Shown: positions 18,288 to 28,042 of the stretch, in pieces
Position numbering within the stretch: position 1 is the first letter of the stretch
How the letters are laid out: each line of letters begins with the position of its first letter
NCBI RefSeq assembly: GCF_027920545.1
Contig: NZ_CP115859.1
Location: 1,240,001-1,304,000 of the forward strand
Origin: Chryseobacterium camelliae
GTDB lineage: Bacteria; Bacteroidota; Bacteroidia; Flavobacteriales; Weeksellaceae
Direction: 5' to 3'
Length of the DNA: 64,000 bases
Made by a program: the position numbers and the translations under genes
Notes under the pieces: model-generated
Databases searched by the model: none
What the model was told of the DNA's origin: nothing
Seen by the model: the letters and a program-made list of their open reading frames with translations, nothing else

Positions 18288-20027
18288 TTATTTTCTAACT
18301 CTTTTCGGTTTTTTAGCTTCTTCTTTGGCTCTTTCCGCTTCTATGGCTTCCTGAGCTTTATCGTAGAGCTCACTTGCTGAAGTATACTTTATTTCTTCAT
18401 AATTCGGAGAATCGACGAGAATATCCTGCCATTTCCTGATCCTGTCTTTCGTATTCCAGTTGAAATTCTGGAATTTCCTTTTCGAAGGTTCAATTTTACT
18501 CATAGGGTACAATTCGGAGTCAGCTCCAATACTGCACGAAATCACATGTAACGCCCTTTCCACAAACAAAGTACTGATGATTCCGCAAGAGGATAAAGTG
18601 ATCCCTATTCTTTCCGTTTTTTTGGTTTCCTTATTGGTGTCATCCACATAGGCAATTGCCTGTGCATTCCCAATTACTGTTGCTTCTTTAATTTCATTAT
18701 TCTCATAATGAACCGTCATAAATTTTCCTCTCACCTGATTGAATTCATCTTTCAGAGTCAGAGAATCCACTTTACTGATTGCCAAAGCATTTCCTATTAC
18801 TTTTAACGAATCTATATTTTCATTTTGAGTATTAAAATACGCTTCCACTTTATCACCGGTCACCTGCTTTTCACCACTCCAAAGTATAGGATTTGTGTAC
18901 ATATGCATCACACCGTCTGTTTCGTTAAATGCAATGGAATCTGCTCTTCCTTGTGCATTCGATTTATAAAACCTGGCTTTTTTAAATGCTCTTATGAAGC
19001 TTTTCTTTACTTGCGGATCTATAGAATCAGGCTTTTGAAAAGAAATTATCTTTTCTGAAGCAAAGTACAAAGAGTCTTTTTCCATAGCCTTTACAGCGTA
19101 TGGATTTTTTGTTATCATGGCAGAGTCCTTTTTCTCAAAAATTTCTCCGTAGCCACCTTTTATCCATCTTCTTTCATTAGGATCATCCAATGTTACATTT
19201 CCTGTCGCTTTTCCAAAACCGGTAAGCTGATTGTAATACATTTCGTCTCCGGTAAGAATCTTGTCATTATAATATACTCTTGAATTTTTCGTAAGAAAAG
19301 ATTCTTTGGTATTCATATTATGAGTTCCTTTCTCAGTAACGATTCTGTTTTTAGGATTTTTATTGTTGACAATCGTAGTATATCCGTTGATCGTTACAAT
19401 ATTAGTATTTTGATTCTGAACAACATTTTCCCCCTCCAAAGTATAATCGCGATCTACAATTTTCACTCTTCCGGTAAGATCGATAGTTCGGGTTGTCAAA
19501 AAGTAAGTAGCCGACTTGGAATAGGTTGTACTTTTGCCATCATTAATAGTACCTCCTGTATTATAGTAAGCCTGATTGGTCAGCCTGTCATAATACATGG
19601 TTTCCGTTTTAATAATAGTTCCTTTCGGATCGGTAAGCACTACATTTTGTTTGGCAACACCTCTTTGAGTAGTCCCGTTGTATTCCATTTCTTTTGCAGA
19701 AATTACAGAACCGTCAGCATTCACCAACTTTACATTTCCAAAAGCCTTTACAAGACTTTGCTCGTTATAAAGAACCACCTCATCTGCAGTTAAAACGGAG
19801 CCTTGATGTTCAATCTGAACACGGCCAACCATGTATTGGTTCCCGTCATATTTGGTGTCTTTTTTAAATTCGTCGGCATTTTGAATCCTCACTTTATCTT
19901 CAGGACGAACAGGCTGTTGCGCAGTATTAGCTTTTGGCTGTACATAAGGATCCAGCTGCACAGTTTTTTTATCCTGCGCAAAAGAGAACGTAGAAACGAA
20001 AAGTAACAGAAAAAGGATATATCTCAT
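18288..20027 (-). CDS. OstA-like (LptA/LptD N-terminal domain) protein
   Basis: 579 residues. A signal peptide (ILFLLLFVSTFSFAQ) is followed by repeated OstA/LptA beta-jellyroll units, for example GRVQIEHQGSVLTADEVVLY, FGNVKLVNADGSVISAKEM and ATGNVTLDDPNERRWIKG, ending in a basic tail (EAKKPKRVRK). By family it should be a periplasmic lipopolysaccharide-transport bridge component between the inner and outer membranes. It has no beta-barrel, so it is not LptD itself. It lies 3 bp after the fur-like gene and is cotranscribed with it. Confidence 0.85.
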   Translation of the reverse strand: MRYILFLLLFVSTFSFAQDKKTVQLDPYVQPKANTAQQPVRPEDKVRIQNADEFKKDTKYDGNQYMVGRVQIEHQGSVLTADEVVLYNEQSLVKAFGNVKLVNADGSVISAKEMEYNGTTQRGVAKQNVVLTDPKGTIIKTETMYYDRLTNQAYYNTGGTINDGKSTTYSKSATYFLTTRTIDLTGRVKIVDRDYTLEGENVVQNQNTNIVTINGYTTIVNNKNPKNRIVTEKGTHNMNTKESFLTKNSRVYYNDKILTGDEMYYNQLTGFGKATGNVTLDDPNERRWIKGGYGEIFEKKDSAMITKNPYAVKAMEKDSLYFASEKIISFQKPDSIDPQVKKSFIRAFKKARFYKSNAQGRADSIAFNETDGVMHMYTNPILWSGEKQVTGDKVEAYFNTQNENIDSLKVIGNALAISKVDSLTLKDEFNQVRGKFMTVHYENNEIKEATVIGNAQAIAYVDDTNKETKKTERIGITLSSCGIISTLFVERALHVISCSIGADSELYPMSKIEPSKRKFQNFNWNTKDRIRKWQDILVDSPNYEEIKYTSASELYDKAQEAIEAERAKEEAKKPKRVRK

Positions 20028-20030
20028 TAA

Positions 20031-20507
20031 TTAATCATTCTTAGTGCCATAAAAATATAGCGAATGAGAATCAATTTTTACGCCAAAAGCTTCTTCAATT
20101 GCTTCTTTGATCCCTTGAATTCTGGGATCACAAAATTCGATGATTTCTTCAATTTCCTTGTCTGAATCTTTTTTATAAATCACCAAATGATCATGTTGTT
20201 TATCAAAATAAGATTTTTCGTAAGAAGAAGAAGTCAGCGTTTTTTCTCCAAACTGGTGCTTACGAATCAGTCCCGCATCCAGGAAAATTTCAATCGTATT
20301 GTAAATGGTTGCTTTTGATACATGGTATTTTTTCTGAAGCATTAATAAATACAAATCATCCACATTGAAGTGGTGATCCATATTATAGATTTCTTCCAAT
20401 ATGGTGTATCTTTCAGGGGTATTTCTAAAACCTTTTTCTAATAAGTAGTTTCTTAAAACATCCTTGATTAAAGCTATATTTTTTTCTTTTTGTAAAGTAT
20501 CCATCAA
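20031..20507 (-). CDS. Fur-family transcriptional regulator
   Basis: 158 residues. The N-terminal winged helix has FRNTPERYTILEEIYNMDHH and KKYHVSKATIYNTIEIFLDA; the DNA-recognition helix is STIYNT-like. The metal-binding HDHLVI motif is present, but the CxxC structural zinc pair that usually follows is replaced by YKKD. A single later cysteine is found in EFCDPR. It probably binds Fe or Mn and represses uptake genes. The second codon is also ATG (20504), and either may start. It lies upstream of the OstA-like gene. Confidence 0.88.
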   Translation of the reverse strand: MMDTLQKEKNIALIKDVLRNYLLEKGFRNTPERYTILEEIYNMDHHFNVDDLYLLMLQKKYHVSKATIYNTIEIFLDAGLIRKHQFGEKTLTSSSYEKSYFDKQHDHLVIYKKDSDKEIEEIIEFCDPRIQGIKEAIEEAFGVKIDSHSLYFYGTKND

Positions 20508-20571
20508 AAAAATTATCTACAAATTTATTGATTTTTATTTAATTAAAATTGGAGTGATCTGTTAAAGGATT

Positions 20572-22569
20572 TTAATTATTATGTCTCAAAAATCCTGCTT
20601 GTTCGATTTTATGATCGTAAACCGTAAGCTCCGTAATAGGCGCAGATTCTACTACCACGTTATGTGAAGTCACTCCCCAAGCTTTGAAATCATCACTTCC
20701 GATATACTTCACAAAGTTGTAAATATTAAGCGTAATTTTCTGTTTAACAGTCAAAAGTATATCGTTGATATAGGAGTTATCTATAATTACATATTTCAAA
20801 TCCGGCGGAATATTATATGCTCTCAGAGAAGGGTGACTGCTTCGGGAAGGAATCGTATCGTCTGCCATCAAATCTTTCAAAACCATACTGAAATAATCAT
20901 TAATTCTACGATCTACTTTAAATCCTAAAAGGAAATTAACTTTATAAATAGTTCCCGGTAAAATCTCATCCACCGTATATTTAAAAGTAAACGGATCTTC
21001 CTGGTTGGTAATGGTTAAGATAAAATAATGATCTGCTCTCTTCGGCTGTTTTTTTATAATAGAATAAATAATTTTTGATTCTACTTCGTCACTTCTTTTT
21101 GCCCTGCTCAGATAAGCAAGGTTAGTAGCGTATTTAGGAATTGTTTCATCCAGCTTCATATCTTTAATAATCGAAGTATAATTCTCCAGTTTCACAAACT
21201 GAATAAACTGAGTTTTGATAGATCTTCCATTGTACCAGGCATACATACAAACCCCAATGAAGCCTCCTAAAACTACAGTGATCCAACCACCCTCCATGAA
21301 TTTAATAATATTTGCACTGAAGAATCCTAATTCGATCGCCAAATAAACGATGGCAAAAACAAGGATAAAAAACTTATTGATTCTATGTTTCAATAACCAA
21401 AATACAAGAAGCACCGTTGTCATCAACATAGTCACTGTAATAGAAAGACCATAAGCGGCTTCCATTTTTCCCGATTCTCTAAAATGCAGCACAACAATTA
21501 CACAGAATAATAAAAGTCCCCAATTGATTCTCGGAATATACATCTGCCCTTTAACTCCTGAAGGGTAATCAATTTTTTGATTAGGCCACAAATTAAGAGA
21601 CATGGCTTCGGAGAAGATCGTGAAAGATCCTGTAATTAATGCCTGACTGGCAATAATTGCTGCCGCTGTCGCTAAAATTACACCTGGTAAAACAGCCCAT
21701 TGAGGCATAATTCCAAAGAAAGGATTTATTGTGGCAGAGAATCCCGGATTTTGATAATTCGTTAATAACCAAGCCCCCTGTCCAAGATAATTTAAAATCA
21801 ACATGATTTTAACAAATCCCCAACTTACTCTGATATTTTTCGCACCACAGTGTCCAAGATCAGAGTATAAAGCTTCTGCTCCCGTTGTACACAGGAAAAC
21901 AGCTCCCAAAATCACAATAGCACTCGGTGAATTTACGATAAGTTTATACGCGTAATAAGGATTGAACGATCTTAAAATCTCAAAATTTTCGCTTAAATGA
22001 GAAATTCCCAATCCTCCCAGTACTAAGAACCAAACCACCATGATGGGTCCGAAAAACTTACCAATAAAGCTTGTTCCGAATTGCTGAACCACAAAAATAA
22101 CAATCAAAATCCCAATAGTGATGGGAACTACAGGAGTGTGAGGGTTATAAATTTCAAGACCTTCTATCGCAGACATTACCGTCAGTGAAGGAGTGATTAC
22201 TCCATCTGCAATAAGTGCTGCTGCCCCCACAATAGCGATGAGATACAGCCAGCCTTTTTTAAGATTTTTAACTAAAGAGAATAAGGCAAGAATTCCTCCT
22301 TCGCCTTTGTTATCTGCACGAAGAGCAATAATTACATATTTAATCGTTGTTTGTAGCGTTAAGGTCCAGATAATACAGGAAAGCGCCCCTTCGATGTATT
22401 CATTAAAAGGCATATTGTTTCCGCTTTGTCTTGCGTTTACAATTGCTTTCATTACGTAAAGCGGTGAAGTACCAATATCTCCAAAAACAATTCCCAGAGA
22501 AACTAAAACCCCAATAAAGGAAAGCTTTTTAATGTCAAAATGATGACCGCCTTCTGTAACTTCTGCCAT
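20572..22569 (-). CDS. kup: KUP/HAK family potassium transporter
   Basis: 665 residues, with twelve predicted membrane helices in the first about 430 and a cytosolic C-terminal domain. Family motifs include GVLVSLGIVFGDIGTSPLY near residues 21-39 and LADNKGEGGILAL-like RADNKGEGGILALFSL near 86. Also visible are TTGAEALYSDLGHCG and GQGAWLLTN. It imports K+ with protons. The ATG at 22569 (MAEVTEGGHHFD) is the only plausible start. It is separated from pdhB by 112 bp, which carries a terminator. Confidence 0.93.
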   Translation of the reverse strand: MAEVTEGGHHFDIKKLSFIGVLVSLGIVFGDIGTSPLYVMKAIVNARQSGNNMPFNEYIEGALSCIIWTLTLQTTIKYVIIALRADNKGEGGILALFSLVKNLKKGWLYLIAIVGAAALIADGVITPSLTVMSAIEGLEIYNPHTPVVPITIGILIVIFVVQQFGTSFIGKFFGPIMVVWFLVLGGLGISHLSENFEILRSFNPYYAYKLIVNSPSAIVILGAVFLCTTGAEALYSDLGHCGAKNIRVSWGFVKIMLILNYLGQGAWLLTNYQNPGFSATINPFFGIMPQWAVLPGVILATAAAIIASQALITGSFTIFSEAMSLNLWPNQKIDYPSGVKGQMYIPRINWGLLLFCVIVVLHFRESGKMEAAYGLSITVTMLMTTVLLVFWLLKHRINKFFILVFAIVYLAIELGFFSANIIKFMEGGWITVVLGGFIGVCMYAWYNGRSIKTQFIQFVKLENYTSIIKDMKLDETIPKYATNLAYLSRAKRSDEVESKIIYSIIKKQPKRADHYFILTITNQEDPFTFKYTVDEILPGTIYKVNFLLGFKVDRRINDYFSMVLKDLMADDTIPSRSSHPSLRAYNIPPDLKYVIIDNSYINDILLTVKQKITLNIYNFVKYIGSDDFKAWGVTSHNVVVESAPITELTVYDHKIEQAGFLRHNN

Positions 22570-22651
22570 AACAGCTAATTTTAATTTTAAACGCGCAAAT
22601 TTAAACTAAAATTATATCCCTGAGAACTTTTCTTCATGAATATAATAAATG

Positions 22652-22678
22652 AAAAAACTTCCTTTCGGAAGTTTTTTT
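22652..22678 (-). terminator. terminator of pdhB
   Basis: AAAAAACTTCC (22652-22662) pairs with GGAAGTTTTTT (22667-22677) around a TTTC loop. It lies directly after the pdhB stop on the minus strand, with a T-rich descending arm. Confidence 0.8.
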
Positions 22679-22681
22679 CTA

Positions 22682-23662
22682 TTACTTAACGTACATTGCT
22701 TTTTTAATCTCCTCTTTTACTTTTTCAAGTTTTGGGAACCACTCTGCAAATAGTGCAGATGAATATGGTGCAGGAGCATCAGGAGTCGTAATTCTCTTGA
22801 TAGGAGCATCTAAATAATCAAATGCTTTTTGCTGTACCATATACGTAATTTCAGAAGAAATTGAAGCAAACGGCCAAGCTTCTTCTAAAATAACCAATCT
22901 GTTTGTTTTCTTTACAGATTCTAAAATCGTATCAAAATCTAAAGGACGAACTGTTCTAAGATCGATCACTTCTACAGAAATACCTTCTTTCTCCATATCT
23001 TCAGCAGCCTGAATCGCCAGCTTCATGATTTTTCCGAAAGAAACCAATGTAACATCTGTACCTGCTCTCTTAATATCTGCTTTTCCTAATGGTAAATAAT
23101 ATTCTTCCTCAGGAATCTCCATTTTATCTCCATACATCTGCTCAGATTCCATGAAGATTACAGGATCGTTATCCTGAATTGCTGTTTTCAATAATCCTTT
23201 CGCGTCATAAGGGTTTGAAGGAACAACCACCTTAAGACCCGGAATATTGGCAAACCAGTTTTCAAAAGCCTGTGAGTGCGTTGCACCCAACTGGCCTGCA
23301 GAAGCAGTAGGACCTCTGAAGACGATAGGACAGTTCCACTGGCCACCACTCATCTGACGGATTTTAGCAGCATTATTAATAATCTGATCAATCCCTACCA
23401 ATGAGAAATTGAAAGTCATATATTCTACAATTGGTCTGTTTCCGTTCATTGCAGCTCCTACAGCAATCCCTGTAAAACCAAGCTCAGCAATAGGGGTATC
23501 GATTACTCTTTTCGGACCAAATTCATCCAGCATTCCTTTTGAAGCTTTATATGCACCGTTATATTCTGCAACTTCCTCCCCCATTAAAAAGATGGATTCG
23601 TCTTTACGCATTTCCTCGCTCATTGCCTGTGCAATTACCTCACGAAAAGTATATTCTGCCAT
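22682..23662 (-). CDS. pdhB: pyruvate dehydrogenase E1 component, beta subunit
   Basis: 326 residues, full length for the family. Visible are EEVAEYNGAYKASKGML, DTPIAELGFTGIAVGAAM (with the catalytic-region glutamate), GPTASAGQLGATHSQAFENW, and VEVIDLRTVRPLDFDTI with EEAWPFASISSEI in the C-terminal transketolase domain. With an alpha subunit encoded elsewhere, it forms the thiamine-diphosphate E1 enzyme that decarboxylates pyruvate to feed acetyl-CoA synthesis. No alpha or E2 gene is adjacent, so it is transcribed alone. Confidence 0.93.
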   Translation of the reverse strand: MAEYTFREVIAQAMSEEMRKDESIFLMGEEVAEYNGAYKASKGMLDEFGPKRVIDTPIAELGFTGIAVGAAMNGNRPIVEYMTFNFSLVGIDQIINNAAKIRQMSGGQWNCPIVFRGPTASAGQLGATHSQAFENWFANIPGLKVVVPSNPYDAKGLLKTAIQDNDPVIFMESEQMYGDKMEIPEEEYYLPLGKADIKRAGTDVTLVSFGKIMKLAIQAAEDMEKEGISVEVIDLRTVRPLDFDTILESVKKTNRLVILEEAWPFASISSEITYMVQQKAFDYLDAPIKRITTPDAPAPYSSALFAEWFPKLEKVKEEIKKAMYVK

Positions 23663-23801
23663 ATCTATTTGAAAAATTTAGACTACAAAAATAGTGTTTT
23701 TTTATTATACGCATCATAAAAAAGGCTTCACATTCGCCTAGATTTTTGGATTAATTTTAATTCAAATTACATTTTCTTCCTCTTTATAAACTCTCTCCAA
23801 A

Positions 23802-23832
23802 CAAAAAACGGCATTCCTAAAAGAAATACCGT
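23802..23832 (-). terminator. terminator of the DUF2147 gene
   Basis: ACGGCATT (23808-23815) pairs with AATACCGT (23825-23832), with one G-T wobble. On the minus strand a T run follows (complement of 23802-23807). Confidence 0.65.
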
Positions 23833-23857
23833 CTTACAATTCTATTTAAACTTATTT

Positions 23858-24277
23858 TTAATTCACTTTTTGCCAGGTCTGCGTTCTTCCGATTAAAGAT
23901 AACCCGATGTAACCTCTTACATTCAACTTATCACCGTCTCTTGTAATAGTACATTTGTACGTTTTACCTGTTTTAGGATCGGTAATTGTTCCTCCAGTAA
24001 ATTCGTTATCATCTTTTTTCAGTCCTCTGATGATTTCCATTCCCAAAATAGGTTTTCCTTTTCTGTCGTCCTTGCAAACTGTACAATTAGGATCTGCAGG
24101 CTTTATCAATAGCTGAGAAACTTTTCCATAATATTTCCCGTCAGATTTTTTATAGATCTCCACGATAGATTTTGCCTGCTTCGTTTCATCATCTATTGTT
24201 TTCCATTTTCCTTCAATTTGTGCAAAAGACAGCACTCCAACCAAAGAGAAAGCAGATGTTAATAATAATTTTCTCAT
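23858..24277 (-). CDS. DUF2147 exported protein
   Basis: 139 residues, with a signal peptide (LLLTSAFSLVGVLSFAQ). It opens after cleavage with IEGKWKTIDDETKQAKSIVE and continues with GKYYGKVSQLL, CTVCKDDRKGKPILGMEI and YIGLSLIGRTQTWQKV, the lipocalin-like beta pattern of DUF2147. It is periplasmic. The role is unknown; relatives occur in the context of envelope or lipid stress. It is a single gene about 150 bp downstream of the sulfatase-fold gene. Confidence 0.85.
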   Translation of the reverse strand: MRKLLLTSAFSLVGVLSFAQIEGKWKTIDDETKQAKSIVEIYKKSDGKYYGKVSQLLIKPADPNCTVCKDDRKGKPILGMEIIRGLKKDDNEFTGGTITDPKTGKTYKCTITRDGDKLNVRGYIGLSLIGRTQTWQKVN

Positions 24278-24427
24278 ATTTTTATAGTTTTAATTCTGAT
24301 ACAATAGTTTTGTTGTCTAATTACTGTTAAAAATATAAATTAATTTTAAACAAACAAAAACTTTTATTATCCAAGGCATATATAACAAGAGGTATACCAA
24401 ATTTCAGAATTAAACATTTTTTAAACG

Positions 24428-26365
24428 TTAATACATTTTCCTGTTGATCACCCGATTCATATAATCCTGATACCACGCCTTAGCAACGAGCTTTCCTTTT
24501 TCAACTTCAGGATTCTTTTTCAATTGATCGATCAGGTTTTTTTCCAATCCTAAATCAGCTTTATCAAATACACCCACTATTTCTTTACCATCAAAACGGT
24601 AAATATAATTTCCGATAATGAATTGCTCTACCGTACCGTCTGAATTGGCAATAATGGGAGCATATTGCTTATCACTCACCAAACTTCTTCCCCAGCTTCT
24701 TATTTTTCTGTCATACCCTATTAAGTCTGCCAATGTAGGATAGATATCGATTTGCTGTGCCAGTTCAGGATTTACTCCTTTCAGATTATATTCCGGATTG
24801 GGAGAATAGAAAATCAGCGGAACTGCAAAACGATTCATTATTTTTTCATATTCAGGATAATAGATTTCATTCGTATGATCTCCTGTAAAGACAAAAATAG
24901 TATTGTTATACCAAGGCTGCTTTTTAGCCGTTTCAAAATACTTTTTTATCGCATAGTCGGTATATTGCATCGGTTCATGCATCTGATTTTTCCCTTTTTT
25001 GAATTTCCCGTTATATTTTTCAGGAATTTTGAAAGGATGATGTGAAGAAGCCGTAAAGACTGTTGCCATGAAAGGTTGGGTTTTCCCTGTATTTTTAGCA
25101 AAATATTGTAAAAAAGGTTCATCCCAAATCGCCCACATTCCATCGAAATCTTGCTCATTATTATATTCCGTTTTTCCGAAATAATGTTTAAAGCCAAGAA
25201 TATTTCCAAAGCCTAAAAATCCCATAGAACCGTTCGGAGCTCCATGATAGAAAGAAGTATCATAACCTAGATCATTACAGATCGAAACAATGGACTGTAT
25301 TTTTTGATTAGAGTAAGGCGAACTGGTAAAAGCATCCGTCAAGCTCGGAATTCCTGCTAAAACAGAGCTCATTCCGTGAATGGACTGCCTTCCGTTTGCG
25401 AAAGTATTGGGGAATATTAAGCTTTGCCCTGCCAAACTATCAATAAATGGTGTATAAGAAACATAATCCTTGATATTTTTATCTGTATTGAATGCTCCGG
25501 AATATTCTCTCCCGAAAGATTCTACAATAAAAATAACAATATTGGGTTTGTTGGCTACTTTCCTGTCGTACGTTTTATATGGCTGAATGTTTTCATCAAT
25601 GAATTTCTCATCTACAAAATGTACTTCCTTAAAATTATTGGTATTTAAGGTGCGGAAGAACGAAAACGTACTGTTCAGCACCATATTTCCCTGAGCCGGA
25701 AGCTTTACAAAACGATTGGCATCCACCAGATTGATCGGTCTTGTACTATGTTTAAAATCTCCTCTTATTCCACCAACAGTTAAAACCGCAGTGATACAAA
25801 GCGTCAAAACGGATAAAATAAAGTACGGAACCAGCTTCACAGGTTTCTGTTCTGTAATTTTTACTTTTTTATACAGGAAAACCCAAAGCCACATCAAAAT
25901 TACAAACCATAGTAAAATATAAGGGTTCTGCATAATGGAAGCCGTGAATACTCTAAAGATATTGTCTTCATGCTGTGCCACCTGAAAAGCTGCCGAAGTA
26001 AGCCTTGTCTGGGAGAATTTAAAATACACAAAATCCCCGAAGTTCATCGCGTAGGTAATTCCGTTGGTGATAAAATACAGCCAAAAGAGTATTTTCTGAT
26101 ATACTTTCTTTGTATTGATCACAGCAGGAACCAAGCTCAGCAAAATGAAAAGAGCATTTACATAGAGAATGGCAGTGGTATCGAACGCAATCCCATGATA
26201 CGACAGGCTAAAATAATCTGAAACCGAGTCTATTTTAATCAGCCCTTTATTAAAATACCAAAACAAAAATCTGGCAATCTGGTAGAAAAAATAAGCTAAA
26301 AAAATCCGGTACAACAATACCAGAACTTCCTGTTTTCTAAATTCTTTAAAAAATTTCATGCGCAA
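24428..26365 (-). CDS. LTA synthase-like sulfatase-fold membrane protein
   Basis: 645 residues. Five hydrophobic helices lie in the first about 200 (for example ILYVNALFILLSLVPAVI), followed by a periplasmic alkaline-phosphatase-fold domain. The metal-site and nucleophile region is seen in NIVIFIVESFGREYSGAF and ANGRQSIHGMSSVLAGIPSL, the late metal ligands in FTGDHTNEIYYPEYE, and ASSHHPFKIPEKY between them. The family includes phosphoglycerol and phosphoethanolamine transferases. In a Gram-negative, the likely job is decorating a lipid or glycan, not making lipoteichoic acid. It is divergent from pssA. Confidence 0.85.
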   Translation of the reverse strand: MRMKFFKEFRKQEVLVLLYRIFLAYFFYQIARFLFWYFNKGLIKIDSVSDYFSLSYHGIAFDTTAILYVNALFILLSLVPAVINTKKVYQKILFWLYFITNGITYAMNFGDFVYFKFSQTRLTSAAFQVAQHEDNIFRVFTASIMQNPYILLWFVILMWLWVFLYKKVKITEQKPVKLVPYFILSVLTLCITAVLTVGGIRGDFKHSTRPINLVDANRFVKLPAQGNMVLNSTFSFFRTLNTNNFKEVHFVDEKFIDENIQPYKTYDRKVANKPNIVIFIVESFGREYSGAFNTDKNIKDYVSYTPFIDSLAGQSLIFPNTFANGRQSIHGMSSVLAGIPSLTDAFTSSPYSNQKIQSIVSICNDLGYDTSFYHGAPNGSMGFLGFGNILGFKHYFGKTEYNNEQDFDGMWAIWDEPFLQYFAKNTGKTQPFMATVFTASSHHPFKIPEKYNGKFKKGKNQMHEPMQYTDYAIKKYFETAKKQPWYNNTIFVFTGDHTNEIYYPEYEKIMNRFAVPLIFYSPNPEYNLKGVNPELAQQIDIYPTLADLIGYDRKIRSWGRSLVSDKQYAPIIANSDGTVEQFIIGNYIYRFDGKEIVGVFDKADLGLEKNLIDQLKKNPEVEKGKLVAKAWYQDYMNRVINRKMY

Positions 26366-26469
26366 ATTTACATCAAATTCGGTAACAAATGAGCAATATG
26401 AAAATGTAACAATAATTGGTCACCCTTAAATTGATAAATGCTTAGCTTAATTTATTTAAGATATTGTTT

Positions 26470-26477
26470 TAATTTTG
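26470..26477 (+). promoter_or_regulatory. -7 promoter box of pssA
   Basis: TAATTTTG matches TAnnTTTG and ends six bases before the pssA ATG, so the transcript would be nearly leaderless. A clear -33 TTG at the right spacing was not found. Confidence 0.55.
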
Positions 26478-26482
26478 TGGCT

Positions 26483-27196
26483 ATGAATTTTATTAAAAAT
26501 AATCTTGCGAATGCCATCACATTGGGAAATTTATTTTCCGGCAGTGTAGGAGCCATCCACCTTATTCTTGGCGATTATCAAACGACCGCGATCTGTATCA
26601 TCCTTTCCTTGATTTTAGACTTTTTTGATGGTTTTGTAGCCAGAGCTTTAAAAGCAAATTCTAATCTGGGCGTTCAACTTGATTCTCTGGCCGATATGGT
26701 AAGCTTCGGATTAGTCCCGGGATTAGCAATGTATGCTGCTTTAGAACCATTCGGAAATATTTTTCTTGGAACGGAATTACCTTTTGAAATTAAATATTTA
26801 GGATTATTTGTGACTCTTTTTTCATGTTTAAGATTAGCAATCTTTAACTTAGATGAAGATCAGAAGTATTATTTTAAAGGATTGAACACTCCATCCAATA
26901 CCATTTTACTTTTCGGATTGTATTACGCTCAAAAAGAAAGTGGGGATTTCAGATTTTTGTTTGAGAATCCATTATTGTTAATTCTTCTTACAGCATTTTC
27001 CTCCTGGCTTTTAATCAGTCCGATAAAGATGATCGCAATGAAATTCAAATCCATGAAATTACAGGATAATTATCCGAAAATCGCTTTATTGATTGGTTCC
27101 GTTATTCTTTTAATTCTTTTTAAAACCGTTGGAATTCCGATGGTGATTATTTATTATATTTTAATTTCAATTATTTTTCAAAAACAGCTTAATTAG
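26483..27196 (+). CDS. pssA: CDP-diacylglycerol-serine O-phosphatidyltransferase
   Basis: Makes phosphatidylserine from CDP-diacylglycerol and serine in the inner membrane. The CDP-alcohol phosphatidyltransferase signature (DGxxAR...GxxxD...D) is present as LDFFDGFVARALKANS and LGVQLDSLADMVSFGLVPG, near residues 48-80. 237 residues with about eight hydrophobic helices. The ATG at 26483 (MNFIKNNLANAITLGN) is preferred to an in-frame ATG at 26438, because a promoter box lies between them and the extension is not family-like. Confidence 0.93.
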   Translation: MNFIKNNLANAITLGNLFSGSVGAIHLILGDYQTTAICIILSLILDFFDGFVARALKANSNLGVQLDSLADMVSFGLVPGLAMYAALEPFGNIFLGTELPFEIKYLGLFVTLFSCLRLAIFNLDEDQKYYFKGLNTPSNTILLFGLYYAQKESGDFRFLFENPLLLILLTAFSSWLLISPIKMIAMKFKSMKLQDNYPKIALLIGSVILLILFKTVGIPMVIIYYILISIIFQKQLN

Positions 27197-27275
27197 TTTA
27201 AAGTTCCTGGTTTTTAGTTTCTGGTTATGAGACCTCAACTTTAAACTCTGAACATCAAACTTTAAACCTTACAAT

Positions 27276-28040
27276 ATGAACTTAAAACTCTATAAACCTC
27301 TTTGCATTTTTGATTTAGAAACTACCGGAACGAATATCGGGAAAGACAGAATCGTTGAAATCTGTATTTTAAAAGTAAATCCTGATGCTTCAAGAGAAAG
27401 TAAAACCTGGAAAGTAAATCCGGAAATGCCTATTCCGCTTGAATCCAGCCAGATTCACGGGATTTATGATGAAGATGTAAAAGATGCTCCTACTTTCAAG
27501 CAAATTGCATCCAAAGTGATGGAAATGATTTCCGGAGCCGATTTGGGAGGTTTTAATTCCAACAGATTCGATGTTCCGTTGCTGGCAGAAGAATTATTGA
27601 GAGCCGAACTCGATTTTGATCTGAATAAGTTCAAACTGGTGGATGCCCAAACCATTTTCCATAAAAAAGAACCCAGAAATTTAGGCGCTGCCTATCAGTT
27701 TTACTGTGACAAAACATTGGAAAATGCCCATTCTGCAGAAGCGGATGTAATGGCAACCTTCGAGGTTTTGGATGCCCAGGTTGGGAAATACGAAGATGTT
27801 CCGAATGAAATTGCTGATTTAAGTGAATTTACATTCCATAATAAAAATGCTGATTTAGCAGGTTTTGTCGGATATAATGATAAAAATGAAGAAGTCTTTA
27901 ACTTTGGTAAATACAAAGGACAAGGTGTAAAAGCTGTTTTCCAGAAAGATTTAGGGTATTTCGGATGGCTTCAAAATGCTGATTTTCCTCTATATACAAA
28001 GAAAGTCTTCACAAAAATCCAACTATCAAGCAAATTTTAA
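27276..28040 (+). CDS. DEDDh 3'-5' exonuclease (DnaQ-like)
   Basis: 254 residues. The exonuclease motifs are in order: CIFDLETTG (Exo I, residues about 11-19), IHGIYDEDV, GFNSNRFDVPLL (Exo II) and NAHSAEADVMAT (Exo III with catalytic His and Asp). After the nuclease domain comes a C-terminal segment FNFGKYKGQGVKAVFQKDLG, typical of flavobacterial exonucleases annotated as DNA polymerase III epsilon-like. It probably trims single-stranded or mismatched 3' ends. The next gene begins 2 bp after its stop, so the two are coupled. Confidence 0.9.
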   Translation: MNLKLYKPLCIFDLETTGTNIGKDRIVEICILKVNPDASRESKTWKVNPEMPIPLESSQIHGIYDEDVKDAPTFKQIASKVMEMISGADLGGFNSNRFDVPLLAEELLRAELDFDLNKFKLVDAQTIFHKKEPRNLGAAYQFYCDKTLENAHSAEADVMATFEVLDAQVGKYEDVPNEIADLSEFTFHNKNADLAGFVGYNDKNEEVFNFGKYKGQGVKAVFQKDLGYFGWLQNADFPLYTKKVFTKIQLSSKF

Positions 28041-28042
28041 AA

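Noticed and set aside
24428..26365. True lipoteichoic acid synthase
   Set aside because: The organism looks Gram-negative, and the family includes many other phospho-transferases, so only a fold-level name is given.
27197..27275. TTTAAAC-rich intergenic stretch before the exonuclease gene (similar pieces near 38030, 46741 and 50808)
   Set aside because: Low-complexity A/T/GTTT sequence; the similarity between the places is loose and cannot be separated from base composition.
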